Positions 7,013 through 14,022 of a DNA stretch of 14,692 nucleotides are shown here, piece by piece. Source of the DNA: Gaiellasilicea sp035553355 (GTDB lineage Bacteria > Actinomycetota > Thermoleophilia > Gaiellales > Gaiellaceae); the NCBI GenBank assembly GCA_035553355.1, contig DATMJW010000203.1, positions 1 to 14,692 of the forward strand, in the 5' to 3' direction. Positions within the stretch are counted from its first letter, which is position 1. Each line of letters opens with the position of its first letter. The notes under the pieces were generated by a model that searched no databases, was not told the DNA's origin, and saw nothing but the letters and a program-made list of their open reading frames with translations. Both the position numbers and the translations under genes were made by a program.

Positions 7013-7459
7013 GTGGCAACGTGGCCCTACTACGCGTTCGCGGTCGCGGCAGGCGCGATGCTGCCGATCCAGTTCGGGATCAACGCGCAGCTCGCCGCGT
7101 GGCTGGGCAGCCCGCTCCGCGCGACGTTCGTCTCCTTCGCGGTCGGCGCGCTCGTCCTGCTGGCTGCGGTGACGGTCTTCGCCCGCGGGGTCGCGGAGGG
7201 GCGTGACCTCTCTGCGGCGCCGTGGTGGGTCTGGGTCGGCGGCTTCCTCGGCGCGTTCTACGTGCTCGGGAGCGTCGTGACGGCGCCGAAGCTCGGTGCC
7301 GCCGCGCTCTTCGCCTTCATCCTCGCCGGCCAGGCGCTCGCGTCGCTCGCCGTCGACCACTTCGGGTGGGTCGGCTTCGAGGAGAACCCGGTCACCCCCG
7401 GACGGCTGCTCGGGATGGTGCTCGTCGCGGCAGGCGTCGCGGCCGTGCGCTTCCTGTGA
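7013..7459 (+). CDS. DMT superfamily membrane protein, YdcZ (DUF606) family
   Basis: A 148-residue very hydrophobic protein with about five membrane segments and short loops, the usual size for the YdcZ/DUF606 half-size members of the drug/metabolite transporter superfamily. Recognisable features are AGAMLPIQFGINAQLAAWLGSPLRATFVSFAVGALVLL near the N-terminus (seen in pieces IQFGINAQLAAWLGSP and SFAVGALVLL), GGFLGAFYVLGSVVTAPKLG in the middle, and FILAGQALASLAVDHFGW with TPGRLLGMVLVAAGV at the end. Such proteins may act as dimers; their substrates are generally unknown. GTG at 7013 is chosen because conservation starts right after it. An in-frame ATG at 6953 would overlap the start of the divergent LLM gene and add a non-hydrophobic leader. 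It lies between the LLM and carbamoylase genes, so it may export or import a pathway compound. Confidence 0.8.
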   Translation: MATWPYYAFAVAAGAMLPIQFGINAQLAAWLGSPLRATFVSFAVGALVLLAAVTVFARGVAEGRDLSAAPWWVWVGGFLGAFYVLGSVVTAPKLGAAALFAFILAGQALASLAVDHFGWVGFEENPVTPGRLLGMVLVAAGVAAVRFL

Positions 7460-7482
7460 CACTTCTGCGCGCCGTTCGTTCG

Positions 7483-7517
7483 GGGCCTGGCCCCGGGCCT
7501 GTCCCCCCATGAGGGGA
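7483..7517. repeat. Tandem 12-mer and short inverted repeat between convergent genes
   Basis: Two adjacent 12-mers, GGGCCTGGCCCC (7483-7494) and GGGCCTGTCCCC (7495-7506), differ by one base. The second runs into a 5-bp inverted repeat TCCCC/GGGGA (7502-7506 with 7513-7517). The first can itself fold as GGGGC-CTG-GCCCC. The element fills the gap between the stops of the YdcZ gene and the minus-strand Zn hydrolase, so it may help terminate both, though the stems are short. Confidence 0.5.
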
Positions 7518-7522
7518 GGAAG

Positions 7523-8761
7523 CTAGGCGGTGAGCCAGGCGAGCGTCTTCGTCGTCAGCCGGTCGAGCGCCTGGACTGCGAGCTCGAGGTGCTCCGGCTT
7601 CGTGTCCTCGAGCTTCGTGTGCGAGAGGCCGCGCAGGCTCTGGACGAAGAGCATCACCGTCGGGATCCCGATGCGCGCCGGCTCCGCCGCGTCGTGCAGC
7701 GGCCCGCTCGGCAGCCGGTGCGAGGTGCCCGCCACCTCGCGGACCGCCTCGTCCGCGAAGTCGACGAGCTCCGGATGGAAGAGGATCGGCTCGATCTCCC
7801 AGATCCGCTCCCACTCGACGTCGATGCGCTCCTCCGCGGCGAACCTCTCGCTGGCCTCGCGCGCGGCCCGATTCATCTCCGCCAGCTTCGTCGCGTCGAG
7901 GTGGCGCATGTCGAGGAGCTGCTCTGCCGTCTCGACGACCGACGTCACGATCCCTGGCTTCGTCACGACACCGCCGCTCGTCATCACGGCGCCGTCGCCC
8001 ACGCGCCGCGCGATGTCGCGGATCTCGAGCGCGAGCTTCGCGGCTCCCGCCAGCGCGTCGCGCCGCTGATCCATCGGCGTCGACCCCGCGTGCGCCGCCT
8101 GGCCGCGCCACGTGATCCGGTGGCGCTCGACGCCGAAGGTGCCGAGGACGGCGCCGAGTGGCAGGTCGAGCGACTCGAGCACGGGGCCCTGCTCGATGTG
8201 GAGCTCGAGGTACGCCGCCGCGCCCTCGAGCTCGGCGCGCGCCTCGAGCGCACGGTCGAGGTCGACGCCGAACTCCGCGATCGCCTCGGGGAGCGGCACG
8301 CCGTCCCGGTCCTTCAGTGCCCGCAGGTCATCCTGGTCGCCCATCGAGCCGCTCGCCGCCGAGGAGCCGAAGAGCGACCGCCCGAAGCGAGCCCCCTCCT
8401 CGTCGGCCCACGAGACGAGCCGCACCGTCACCGGCCGCTCCCCCTCCTCCGCAAGGCGTCGCAGCACCTCCGCGCCCGCGACGACGTTGAGCGCGCCGTC
8501 GAGCCAGCCGCCGTTCGGCACCGAGTCGAGGTGCCCGCCGATCACGAGGGCGCGCTCGCTCGCGCCGCGCAGCGTCCACCACTGGTTGCCCGCGGCGTCG
8601 AACGATTCGACGGCCCCGGTCCCCTCCAGCTTCGCCGTCATCCACTGCTGCGCGCGCCGCCACGTCTCCGTCCACGCGACGCGCTGCGCACCGTTCTCGT
8701 CGCCCGTCAGCTCGCGCAGCTCGCGCAGCTCGGCGACCGTCCGGGAGGGGTCGAGAGGCAT
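7523..8761 (-). CDS. M20 family Zn-dependent hydrolase (N-carbamoyl amino acid hydrolase / beta-ureidopropionase type)
   Basis: Hydrolyses the carbamoyl group of an N-carbamoyl amino acid, releasing the amino acid, CO2 and ammonia. The 412-residue protein has the binuclear metal site of the M20 amidase group: GGHLDSVPNGGWLDG (His77, Asp88), SWADEEGARFG (Glu121/122), LELHIEQGPVLE (His188) and GLSHTKLEDT (His381). It also has the dimerisation-domain substrate motif GQAAHAGSTPMDQRRDAL and LPSGPLHDAAEPARIGIPT. Relatives include L-carbamoylase, yeast-type beta-ureidopropionase and allantoate amidohydrolase. The hydantoinase in the divergent operon favours one of the first two, but exact substrate and stereochemistry are not readable. 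The ATG at 8761 lies only 47 bases from the start of the ABC operon, so both promoters must lie in or near that stretch. Confidence 0.88.
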   Translation of the reverse strand: MPLDPSRTVAELRELRELTGDENGAQRVAWTETWRRAQQWMTAKLEGTGAVESFDAAGNQWWTLRGASERALVIGGHLDSVPNGGWLDGALNVVAGAEVLRRLAEEGERPVTVRLVSWADEEGARFGRSLFGSSAASGSMGDQDDLRALKDRDGVPLPEAIAEFGVDLDRALEARAELEGAAAYLELHIEQGPVLESLDLPLGAVLGTFGVERHRITWRGQAAHAGSTPMDQRRDALAGAAKLALEIRDIARRVGDGAVMTSGGVVTKPGIVTSVVETAEQLLDMRHLDATKLAEMNRAAREASERFAAEERIDVEWERIWEIEPILFHPELVDFADEAVREVAGTSHRLPSGPLHDAAEPARIGIPTVMLFVQSLRGLSHTKLEDTKPEHLELAVQALDRLTTKTLAWLTA

Positions 8762-8808
8762 CGGCGCGACTCTAACGCCCGTCCGCTTCGGTGTGGTATC
8801 TCCTACGC
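8762..8808. promoter_or_regulatory. Divergent intergenic control region (inferred)
   Basis: This 47-base gap separates the start codons of the minus-strand Zn hydrolase and the plus-strand ABC transporter operon. At least one promoter per direction is expected here or inside the flanking gene starts. TAGAGT on the minus strand and TATCTC on the plus strand are weak -10-like candidates that would give very short leaders. I see no clear operator palindrome. Confidence 0.35.
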
Positions 8809-9705
8809 ATGGCGGCGATCGTCGTGGCGGAGCGTGCTCCGAGCGAGCGTGCGGAGCGGGTGCGGGCGGGAGCCCTACAGGCTGCGCAGCTGCTCGGCGT
8901 CCTCGCGGTCCTCTGGGCGGCGTGGGAGGCGTTCAAGTGGATCGGCGAGACCACGGGGTTCAGGCTCGGCACCTTCGAGGTGAACGACCGGACGCTCCCG
9001 CACCTCCACGACGTCGTCGGGACGCTCTTCGAGCCGTCGCGGCGAAACGGCCCGCTGCTGATCGACATCCTCGTCGACGCCGCGCTCTTCACCGCGAAGG
9101 AGGCCGCGCTCGGCTTCGCCCTCGGCGCGCTCTTCGGCTTCGCGATCGCCGTCGCGCTCGCCCACAGCGGTCTGCTCCAGCGCGGCTTCATGCCCTACAT
9201 CGTCGCCTCGCAGACCGTGCCGATCCTCGCGATCGCGCCGATGGTCGTCGTGTGGGTGAACCCGAAGATGCCGGAGGGGCTGAAGGACTGGGGAGCCGTC
9301 GCGGTGATCGCCGCGTACCTCACCTTCTTCCCCGTCGCGATCAACACGTTGCGCGGCCTCTCCTCCGCCGACCCGCGCGCCCTCGAGCTGATGCGGTCGT
9401 ACGCCTCGAGCACATGGTCCGTGCTCTGGAAGGTGCGCGTCCCCGCGTCGCTCCCCTACCTCTTCGCCGCGCTCAAGGTGAGCGCGACGGCGAGCGTGGT
9501 CGGCGCGATCATCGGCGAGCTCCCGGCGTCCGTCCAGGACGGCCTCGGCGGCGCGATCCTCAACTTCAACCAGTACTACGCGAGCGCGCCCACGCGCCTC
9601 TGGGCGACGAACCTCGTCGCGGCGGCGCTCGGCATCACCTTCTTCCTCCTCGTTGTCGCAGCTGAAAGGGCAGTCGTGCGCAGAGCACCGGAGAACGTGG
9701 CATGA
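8809..9705 (+). CDS. ABC transporter permease (NMT1/taurine-nitrate type), first of two
   Basis: Inner-membrane subunit of an importer of the SsuC/TauC/ThiX type. The 298-residue protein has a polar N-terminus, a first membrane segment near ALQAAQLLGVLAVLWAAWEAF, and about five more. The ATPase-contact loop is clear: NTLRGLSSADPRALELMRSYA followed by LWKVRVPASLPYLFAALKV, the family EAA-like motif. The ATG at 8809 is preferred over an in-frame GTG at 8791, which adds only six residues; neither has a strong ribosome site. The stop overlaps the ATPase start (ATGA), so the two are translationally coupled. It is paralogous to the second permease in the operon and the two probably form a heterodimeric channel. 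Confidence 0.9.
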   Translation: MAAIVVAERAPSERAERVRAGALQAAQLLGVLAVLWAAWEAFKWIGETTGFRLGTFEVNDRTLPHLHDVVGTLFEPSRRNGPLLIDILVDAALFTAKEAALGFALGALFGFAIAVALAHSGLLQRGFMPYIVASQTVPILAIAPMVVVWVNPKMPEGLKDWGAVAVIAAYLTFFPVAINTLRGLSSADPRALELMRSYASSTWSVLWKVRVPASLPYLFAALKVSATASVVGAIIGELPASVQDGLGGAILNFNQYYASAPTRLWATNLVAAALGITFFLLVVAAERAVVRRAPENVA

Positions 9706-10532
9706 GCGAAGCACCCGTCGTCGCGCTGAGCGGCGTGACGAAGCAGTTCGGCAAGGGCGGCGTCACCGCGCTCCAGGACGTGAACCTCGAGATCGGCCGC
9801 GGCGAGTTCATCTCGCTGATCGGGCCGTCCGGCTGTGGCAAGTCGACCCTGCTCCGCATCGTCGGCGACCTCATCCAGCCGACGACCGGCGACGTCGTCG
9901 TCAACGGCAAGAGCGCGCATCAGGCGCGGATCGACCGCGACTACGGGATCGTCTTCCAGGACTCCGTCCTCTTCGAGTGGCGGACGGTCGCGAAGAACAT
10001 CGGGCTCCCGCTCGAGCTCGCCGGCTGGAGCCGCGAGCGGCGCCGCGAGCGGGTGCACGAGATGCTCGACCTCGTCGAGCTCTCGGGGTTCGACGACCAC
10101 CACCCGTGGCAGCTCTCGGGCGGGATGCAGCAGCGGGTCTCGATCGCCCGCGCCCTCTCGTTCGACCCCGCGCTCCTCCTCATGGACGAGCCGTTCGGCG
10201 CCCTCGACGAGATGACGCGCGAGCGCCTGAACCTCGAGCTCCTGCGGATCTGGGATGCGAGCGGCTCCACCGTCATCTTCGTCACGCACTCGATCTCCGA
10301 GGCCGTCTTCCTCTCGACGCGCGTCGTCGTGATGTCGCCGCGGCCGGGCCGCATCACGGGCATCGTCGACGTCGACCTGCCGCAGCCGCGCACCGGGCGG
10401 ACGCGCGAGGAGCCGCGCTTCGCCGAACTCATCCGCGAGGTGCGCCGCACGCTCCGCGCCGGCGGCGGCTTCGAGGCGGAGGAGGCGGGCGACGAGGAGG
10501 AGGCGCTCATCGCCGCCGAGGAGGGGCTCTGA
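9702..10532 (+). CDS. ABC transporter ATP-binding protein
   Basis: Cytoplasmic ATPase that powers the importer. The 276-residue protein shows all nucleotide-binding motifs: Walker A GPSGCGKST (residues 41-49), Q-loop IVFQDSVLFEW, signature LSGGMQQRVSIARAL (from residue 138), Walker B LLLMDEPFGALDE (Asp162, Glu163) and the switch histidine in IFVTHSISEAVFLS. It matches the SsuB/TauB/ThiZ group that serves NMT1-type binding proteins. The C-terminal tail is unusually acidic (EAEEAGDEEEALIAAEEGL), about 20 residues beyond the conserved fold. The start overlaps the preceding permease by four bases, and the second permease begins right after its stop. Confidence 0.95.
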   Translation: MSEAPVVALSGVTKQFGKGGVTALQDVNLEIGRGEFISLIGPSGCGKSTLLRIVGDLIQPTTGDVVVNGKSAHQARIDRDYGIVFQDSVLFEWRTVAKNIGLPLELAGWSRERRRERVHEMLDLVELSGFDDHHPWQLSGGMQQRVSIARALSFDPALLLMDEPFGALDEMTRERLNLELLRIWDASGSTVIFVTHSISEAVFLSTRVVVMSPRPGRITGIVDVDLPQPRTGRTREEPRFAELIREVRRTLRAGGGFEAEEAGDEEEALIAAEEGL

Positions 10533-10543
10533 CCGCAGCAGCC

Positions 10544-11314
10544 GTGACGCGCCGGGCACGGGACTGGACGCCGGCCGTCCTCGTCTTCCTGCTCGGGATC
10601 GCCCTGTGGGAGGGGTACACGCGGCTCGCGGACGTCGAGCAGTTCCTGCTCCCGCCCCTCTCGGAGATCCTGCTCACGCTCGAGGAGAACCGCGAGACGT
10701 TCCTGAGCGCCGGCTGGTTCACCTTCAAGGAGGCGCTCGGCGGCTTCGTGATCGGCTGCAGCGCCGCGATCCTCGTCGCGCTCCTGCTCGCGCGATGGCG
10801 CGGCCTCGGGCGCGCCGTCATGCCCTACGCGATCGCGGCGAACGCGGTGCCGATCATCGCCTTCGCGCCGATCACGAACAACTGGTTCGGGCTGCTGAAC
10901 CCGCTCTCGAAGATGGCGATCGCCGCCGTCCTCTGCTTCTTCCCGGTGCTCGTGAACACGCTGCGCGGGCTGACGAGCGTGCGCCCGAGCTCGATCGAGC
11001 TGATGCGCTCCTACGCGTGCGGCGAGGTCGAGATCTTCCGGCGCGTCCGCATCCCGACGGCGCTCCCGTTCGTCTTCTCCGCCTTGAAGATCGCCACCGT
11101 TCTCGCGATGATCGGCGCGATCGTCGGGGACTACTTCGGAGGGTCGCAGGAGTCGCTTGGAATCCTGATCAGGCGTTCGGCAGGGATCTTCGCGTTCAGC
11201 GAGGCGTGGGCGGCGATCGTCGTCGCGAGCGTCCTCGGTATCGCGTTCTACGCAGCGGTGGCGTTCGCCGAGCGCGCCGCGACGCGGTGGCATCCATCGG
11301 CACGGGTCGACTAG
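10544..11314 (+). CDS. ABC transporter permease, second of two
   Basis: Second inner-membrane subunit of the same importer. From GTG at 10544 it gives 256 residues: a first membrane segment near WTPAVLVFLLGIALWEGYT, about five more, and the contact loop NTLRGLTSVRPSSIELMRSYA with FRRVRIPTALPFVFSALKI. The similarity to the loop of the first permease shows paralogy. The start is uncertain. GTG at 10544 lacks a nearby ribosome site, while a CTG at 10529 overlapping the ATPase stop has GAGGAGG about five bases upstream and would add five residues (LTAAA). The stop is followed after 22 bases by the binding-protein gene. Confidence 0.9.
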   Translation: MTRRARDWTPAVLVFLLGIALWEGYTRLADVEQFLLPPLSEILLTLEENRETFLSAGWFTFKEALGGFVIGCSAAILVALLLARWRGLGRAVMPYAIAANAVPIIAFAPITNNWFGLLNPLSKMAIAAVLCFFPVLVNTLRGLTSVRPSSIELMRSYACGEVEIFRRVRIPTALPFVFSALKIATVLAMIGAIVGDYFGGSQESLGILIRRSAGIFAFSEAWAAIVVASVLGIAFYAAVAFAERAATRWHPSARVD

Positions 11315-11323
11315 GGCAACGAA

Positions 11324-11330
11324 AAGGAGG
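11324..11330 (+). promoter_or_regulatory. Ribosome binding site of the binding protein
   Basis: AAGGAGG lies six bases before the GTG at 11337, the strongest Shine-Dalgarno sequence in the operon. This fits the need for excess binding protein over the membrane subunits. Confidence 0.8.
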
Positions 11331-11336
11331 CAGTTC

Positions 11337-12500
11337 GTGAGGGTTCGCAGATGGTGGTTGCTGGCACTGCCGGTGCTCGTCCTGACGCTCGCGCTCGCCG
11401 CGTGCGGCGGCGGCGGCGAGGAGGCGGCCGACACGTCCGGGGCCGGCGACACGGCGGCGGCGGGTACGACGGGCGATGCGCCGCAGGAGATGACGGAGGT
11501 CACCCTCCAGCTCAAGTGGGTGACGCAGGGGCAGTTCGCCGGCTACTACGCGGCGCTCGAGCAGGGCTACTACGAGGAAGAGGGCCTCGACGTGACGATC
11601 AAGCCGGGCGGCCCGGACATCGTCCCCGAGCAGGTCGTCCTCGGCGGCCAAGCGGAGTTCGGGATCAACTGGCTCGACAACACCCTCGCGACGCGCGACC
11701 AGGGCGGGAAGATCGTCAACATCGCGCAGGTCTTCGCCCGCTCCGGGATGACCGAGGTGACGTGGAAGGACACGGGGCTCGACCAGATCACGGACCTCCG
11801 CGGCAAGAAGGTCGGCGTGTGGCTCGGCGGCAACGAGCACAAGCTCTTCGCCGCGCTGACGAAGAACGGCATCGATCCGCAGAAGGACACGCAGATCGTG
11901 GCGCAGCCGTTCGACATGAACCTGTTCCTGAACCGCGAGGTCGACGCCGCCGCGGCGATGACCTACAACGAGCTCGCGCAGGTGCTCGAGACGAAGAACC
12001 CCGACACCGGCGAGCTCTACACGCTCGACGACCTCAACGTCCTGAAGATGAGCGATCTCGGCACGGGTGCGCTCGAGGACGGCATCTTCGTGACCGAGGA
12101 GTGGATCGCGGACGAGGCGAACCAGGACGTCGCGAAGCGCTTCCTCAAGGCGTCCTTCAAGGGGTGGATCTACTGCCGTGACAATCCGGACGACTGCGTC
12201 GAGTACGTCCTCGCCGCCGGCCCGACGCTCGGTGAGGGGCACCAGCGCTGGATGGTCAACGAGGTCAACAAGCTGATCTGGCCGAACGACAACGGCATCG
12301 GGATCATGGACGAGGAGGACTTCGCGACCACCGCCCAGATCGCGACCGACTACAAGATCGTGAAGAACGATCCGGGCGAGGGCGTCTACCGCACCGATCT
12401 CGCGGAGGCGGCCGTGCAGGAGCTGAAGGACGAGGGTGTCGACGTGAACGGCACCGACTGGGAGGCCCCCGAGGTCGAGGTGACCGAGGGCGGCGAGTAG
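11337..12500 (+). CDS. ABC transporter substrate-binding lipoprotein, NMT1/THI5-like
   Basis: Extracellular ligand-binding subunit of the importer. The 387-residue protein begins with a lipoprotein signal (MRVRRWWLLALPVLVLTLALAAC) with lipobox LAAC, so Cys23 would be lipidated. It is followed by a Gly/Ala/Thr/Glu-rich linker to about residue 50. The mature domain opens with LQLKWVTQGQFAGYYAALEQGYYEEEGLDV, the standard start of NMT1-type proteins that bind pyrimidine-like, sulfonate or riboflavin-like ligands. Further landmarks are VVLGGQAEFGINW, LRGKKVGVWLGGNEHK and EVDAAAAMTYNE. The ligand cannot be read, but the hydantoinase gene 30 bases downstream suggests a pyrimidine or hydantoin. It shares two features with the thiamine-precursor binder ThiY (fold and an aromatic-rich N-lobe), but no thiamine biosynthesis gene is nearby. 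Confidence 0.9.
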   Translation: MRVRRWWLLALPVLVLTLALAACGGGGEEAADTSGAGDTAAAGTTGDAPQEMTEVTLQLKWVTQGQFAGYYAALEQGYYEEEGLDVTIKPGGPDIVPEQVVLGGQAEFGINWLDNTLATRDQGGKIVNIAQVFARSGMTEVTWKDTGLDQITDLRGKKVGVWLGGNEHKLFAALTKNGIDPQKDTQIVAQPFDMNLFLNREVDAAAAMTYNELAQVLETKNPDTGELYTLDDLNVLKMSDLGTGALEDGIFVTEEWIADEANQDVAKRFLKASFKGWIYCRDNPDDCVEYVLAAGPTLGEGHQRWMVNEVNKLIWPNDNGIGIMDEEDFATTAQIATDYKIVKNDPGEGVYRTDLAEAAVQELKDEGVDVNGTDWEAPEVEVTEGGE

Positions 12501-12530
12501 AGCACCGCGACCGAAGGAGGGAGATCCGCA

Positions 12531-13955
12531 GTGTCAGTTCTCATCAAGGGCGGCCGTGTCGTGACGGCGACGGACGACGTCGTCGCGGACGTGTTCGTTC
12601 AGGGAGAGCGGATCTCCCTCATCGGCTCCGATCTTGCTTCGTCGGGGCTGGACGTCGAGGCGGACCGGGTGATCGACGCGTCCGGGAAGCTCGTGCTCCC
12701 GGGCGCCGTCGACCCCCACACCCATCTCGACATGCCATTCGGCGGCACCGTCACGATCGACGACGTCGAGTCGGGACAGCGTGCCGCCGCGCGCGGCGGC
12801 ACCACGTGTCACGTCGACTTCTGCATCCAGGCGCCCGGGACGAGCTTCGGCGATTCGCTCGCCGACTGGAAGCGGAAGGCGGACGGCAAGCAGGTGATCG
12901 ACATGGGCTACCACATCGCGATCACCGACCTCCACGAGGGCGGCTCGCTCGAGGAGCTCGCCTCGCTGCCGGAGCAGGGCGTGACTTCGTACAAGCTCTT
13001 CATGGCCTACAAGGGCGCGCTGATGGTTGACGACGAGACGCTCTTCCGCTCGATGCAGGTCGCCGCCGACTCCGGGGCGCTCGTGATGGTCCACGCCGAG
13101 AACGGCGACTCGATCGACGTCCTCGTCAAGGAGGCGCTCGCCGAGGGGAAGACGGAGCCGAAGTACCACGCCCTCACGCGGCCGCCCGAGACCGAGGGCG
13201 AGGCGACGAACCGCGCGATCCAGCTGGCGCGGATCGCCGGCGCGCCGCTGTACGTCGTGCACGTCTCCTGCAAGGAGGCGGTCGAGCCGATCATGCGCGC
13301 GCGCGAGGCCGGCTGGGACGTGTGGGGCGAGACGTGCACGCAGTACTTCTTCATCGACTACACGCACCTCGAGCGGCCGGACTTCGAAGGGGCGAAGTAC
13401 GTCTACACGCCGCCGCCGCGCGACAAGGCGAACCAGGATGTCCTCTGGAACGCCGTCCGCACCGACGTGCTCTCCGCGATCTCGACCGACCACTGCGCGT
13501 TCACGTGGAAAGAGCAGAAGGCGATGGGGCGCGACGACTTCTCGAAGATCCCGAACGGCGGCCCCGGGCTCGAGAACCGGCTCCACATGGTCCACCACTT
13601 CGGCGTGCGCGAGGGGCGGATCTCGCTGAACCGGATGGTCGAGCTCCTCTGCACGAATCCGGCGAAGCTCTTCGGGCTCTACCCGCGCAAGGGGACGGTC
13701 GCTGTCGGCTGCGACGCCGACCTCGTGATCTTCGACCCCGAGAAGCCGCACCTCATCACGGCGGCGAACCAGGAGTCTCGCTCCGACTACAACCTCTACG
13801 AGGGCACGGAGGTCGTCGGCGACGTCGACACCGTGCTGCTCCGCGGCCGCGTGATCGTCGACGGCGGCGAGGTCGTGGGCGAGGCCGGCTACGGGCAGTT
13901 CGTCGCGCGGGCGAAGTTCGGCGAGCAGCTCGCGCCCGCCGCCGCCACCGCCTGA
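12531..13955 (+). CDS. Dihydropyrimidinase / hydantoinase
   Basis: Cytoplasmic zinc enzyme that opens the ring of dihydrouracil/dihydrothymine or 5-substituted hydantoins to N-carbamoyl amino acids. The 474-residue protein keeps the full binuclear site: DPHTHLDMPFGG (His63, His65), SYKLFMAYKG (Lys155, the carboxylated lysine, with Tyr154 beside it), MVHAENGD (His188), YVVHVSCKEA (His244) and ISTDHCAFTWKEQK (Asp320). GETCTQYFFID and IPNGGPGLENRLHM complete the family pattern. DPHTHLDMPFGG and the SYK motif favour dihydropyrimidinase over allantoinase. GTG at 12531 follows AAGGAGGGAG with 7-10 bases spacing. It ends the ABC operon and its product is the expected substrate of the divergent Zn hydrolase. 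A palindromic element follows the stop. Confidence 0.92.
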   Translation: MSVLIKGGRVVTATDDVVADVFVQGERISLIGSDLASSGLDVEADRVIDASGKLVLPGAVDPHTHLDMPFGGTVTIDDVESGQRAAARGGTTCHVDFCIQAPGTSFGDSLADWKRKADGKQVIDMGYHIAITDLHEGGSLEELASLPEQGVTSYKLFMAYKGALMVDDETLFRSMQVAADSGALVMVHAENGDSIDVLVKEALAEGKTEPKYHALTRPPETEGEATNRAIQLARIAGAPLYVVHVSCKEAVEPIMRAREAGWDVWGETCTQYFFIDYTHLERPDFEGAKYVYTPPPRDKANQDVLWNAVRTDVLSAISTDHCAFTWKEQKAMGRDDFSKIPNGGPGLENRLHMVHHFGVREGRISLNRMVELLCTNPAKLFGLYPRKGTVAVGCDADLVIFDPEKPHLITAANQESRSDYNLYEGTEVVGDVDTVLLRGRVIVDGGEVVGEAGYGQFVARAKFGEQLAPAAATA

Positions 13956-13963
13956 CCGCCCGA

Positions 13964-14004
13964 AACGGCCACGTCCAGTGCTTAAAGCACCGGACGTGGC
14001 CGTT
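13964..14004. repeat. Palindromic intergenic element, copy 2 (terminator-like)
   Basis: An 18-bp inverted repeat (left arm 13964-13981, right arm 13987-14004) with loop TTAAA and one imperfect pair lies between the convergent stops of the hydantoinase and the small secreted protein. It matches the element at 5881-5918 in 35 of 38 bases. The imperfect position is A·C in a plus-strand transcript but G·U in a minus-strand one, so the minus transcript folds better. No T-run follows on the plus side; three T follow on the minus side. Confidence 0.75.
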
Positions 14005-14022
14005 AAGGACGGTTGAACCCGC

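Noticed and set aside
5561..7510. Long open frame on the minus strand (649 codons)
   Set aside because: It overlaps arginase, the LLM gene and the YdcZ gene in other frames, is arginine-rich and low in complexity, as expected for shadow frames in GC-rich DNA.
12531..13955. Allantoinase (with the M20 enzyme as allantoate amidohydrolase and the purine permease as part of purine breakdown)
   Set aside because: The DPHTHLDMPFGG and SYKLFMAYKG motifs fit dihydropyrimidinase/hydantoinase better, and no other allantoin or urate gene is present.
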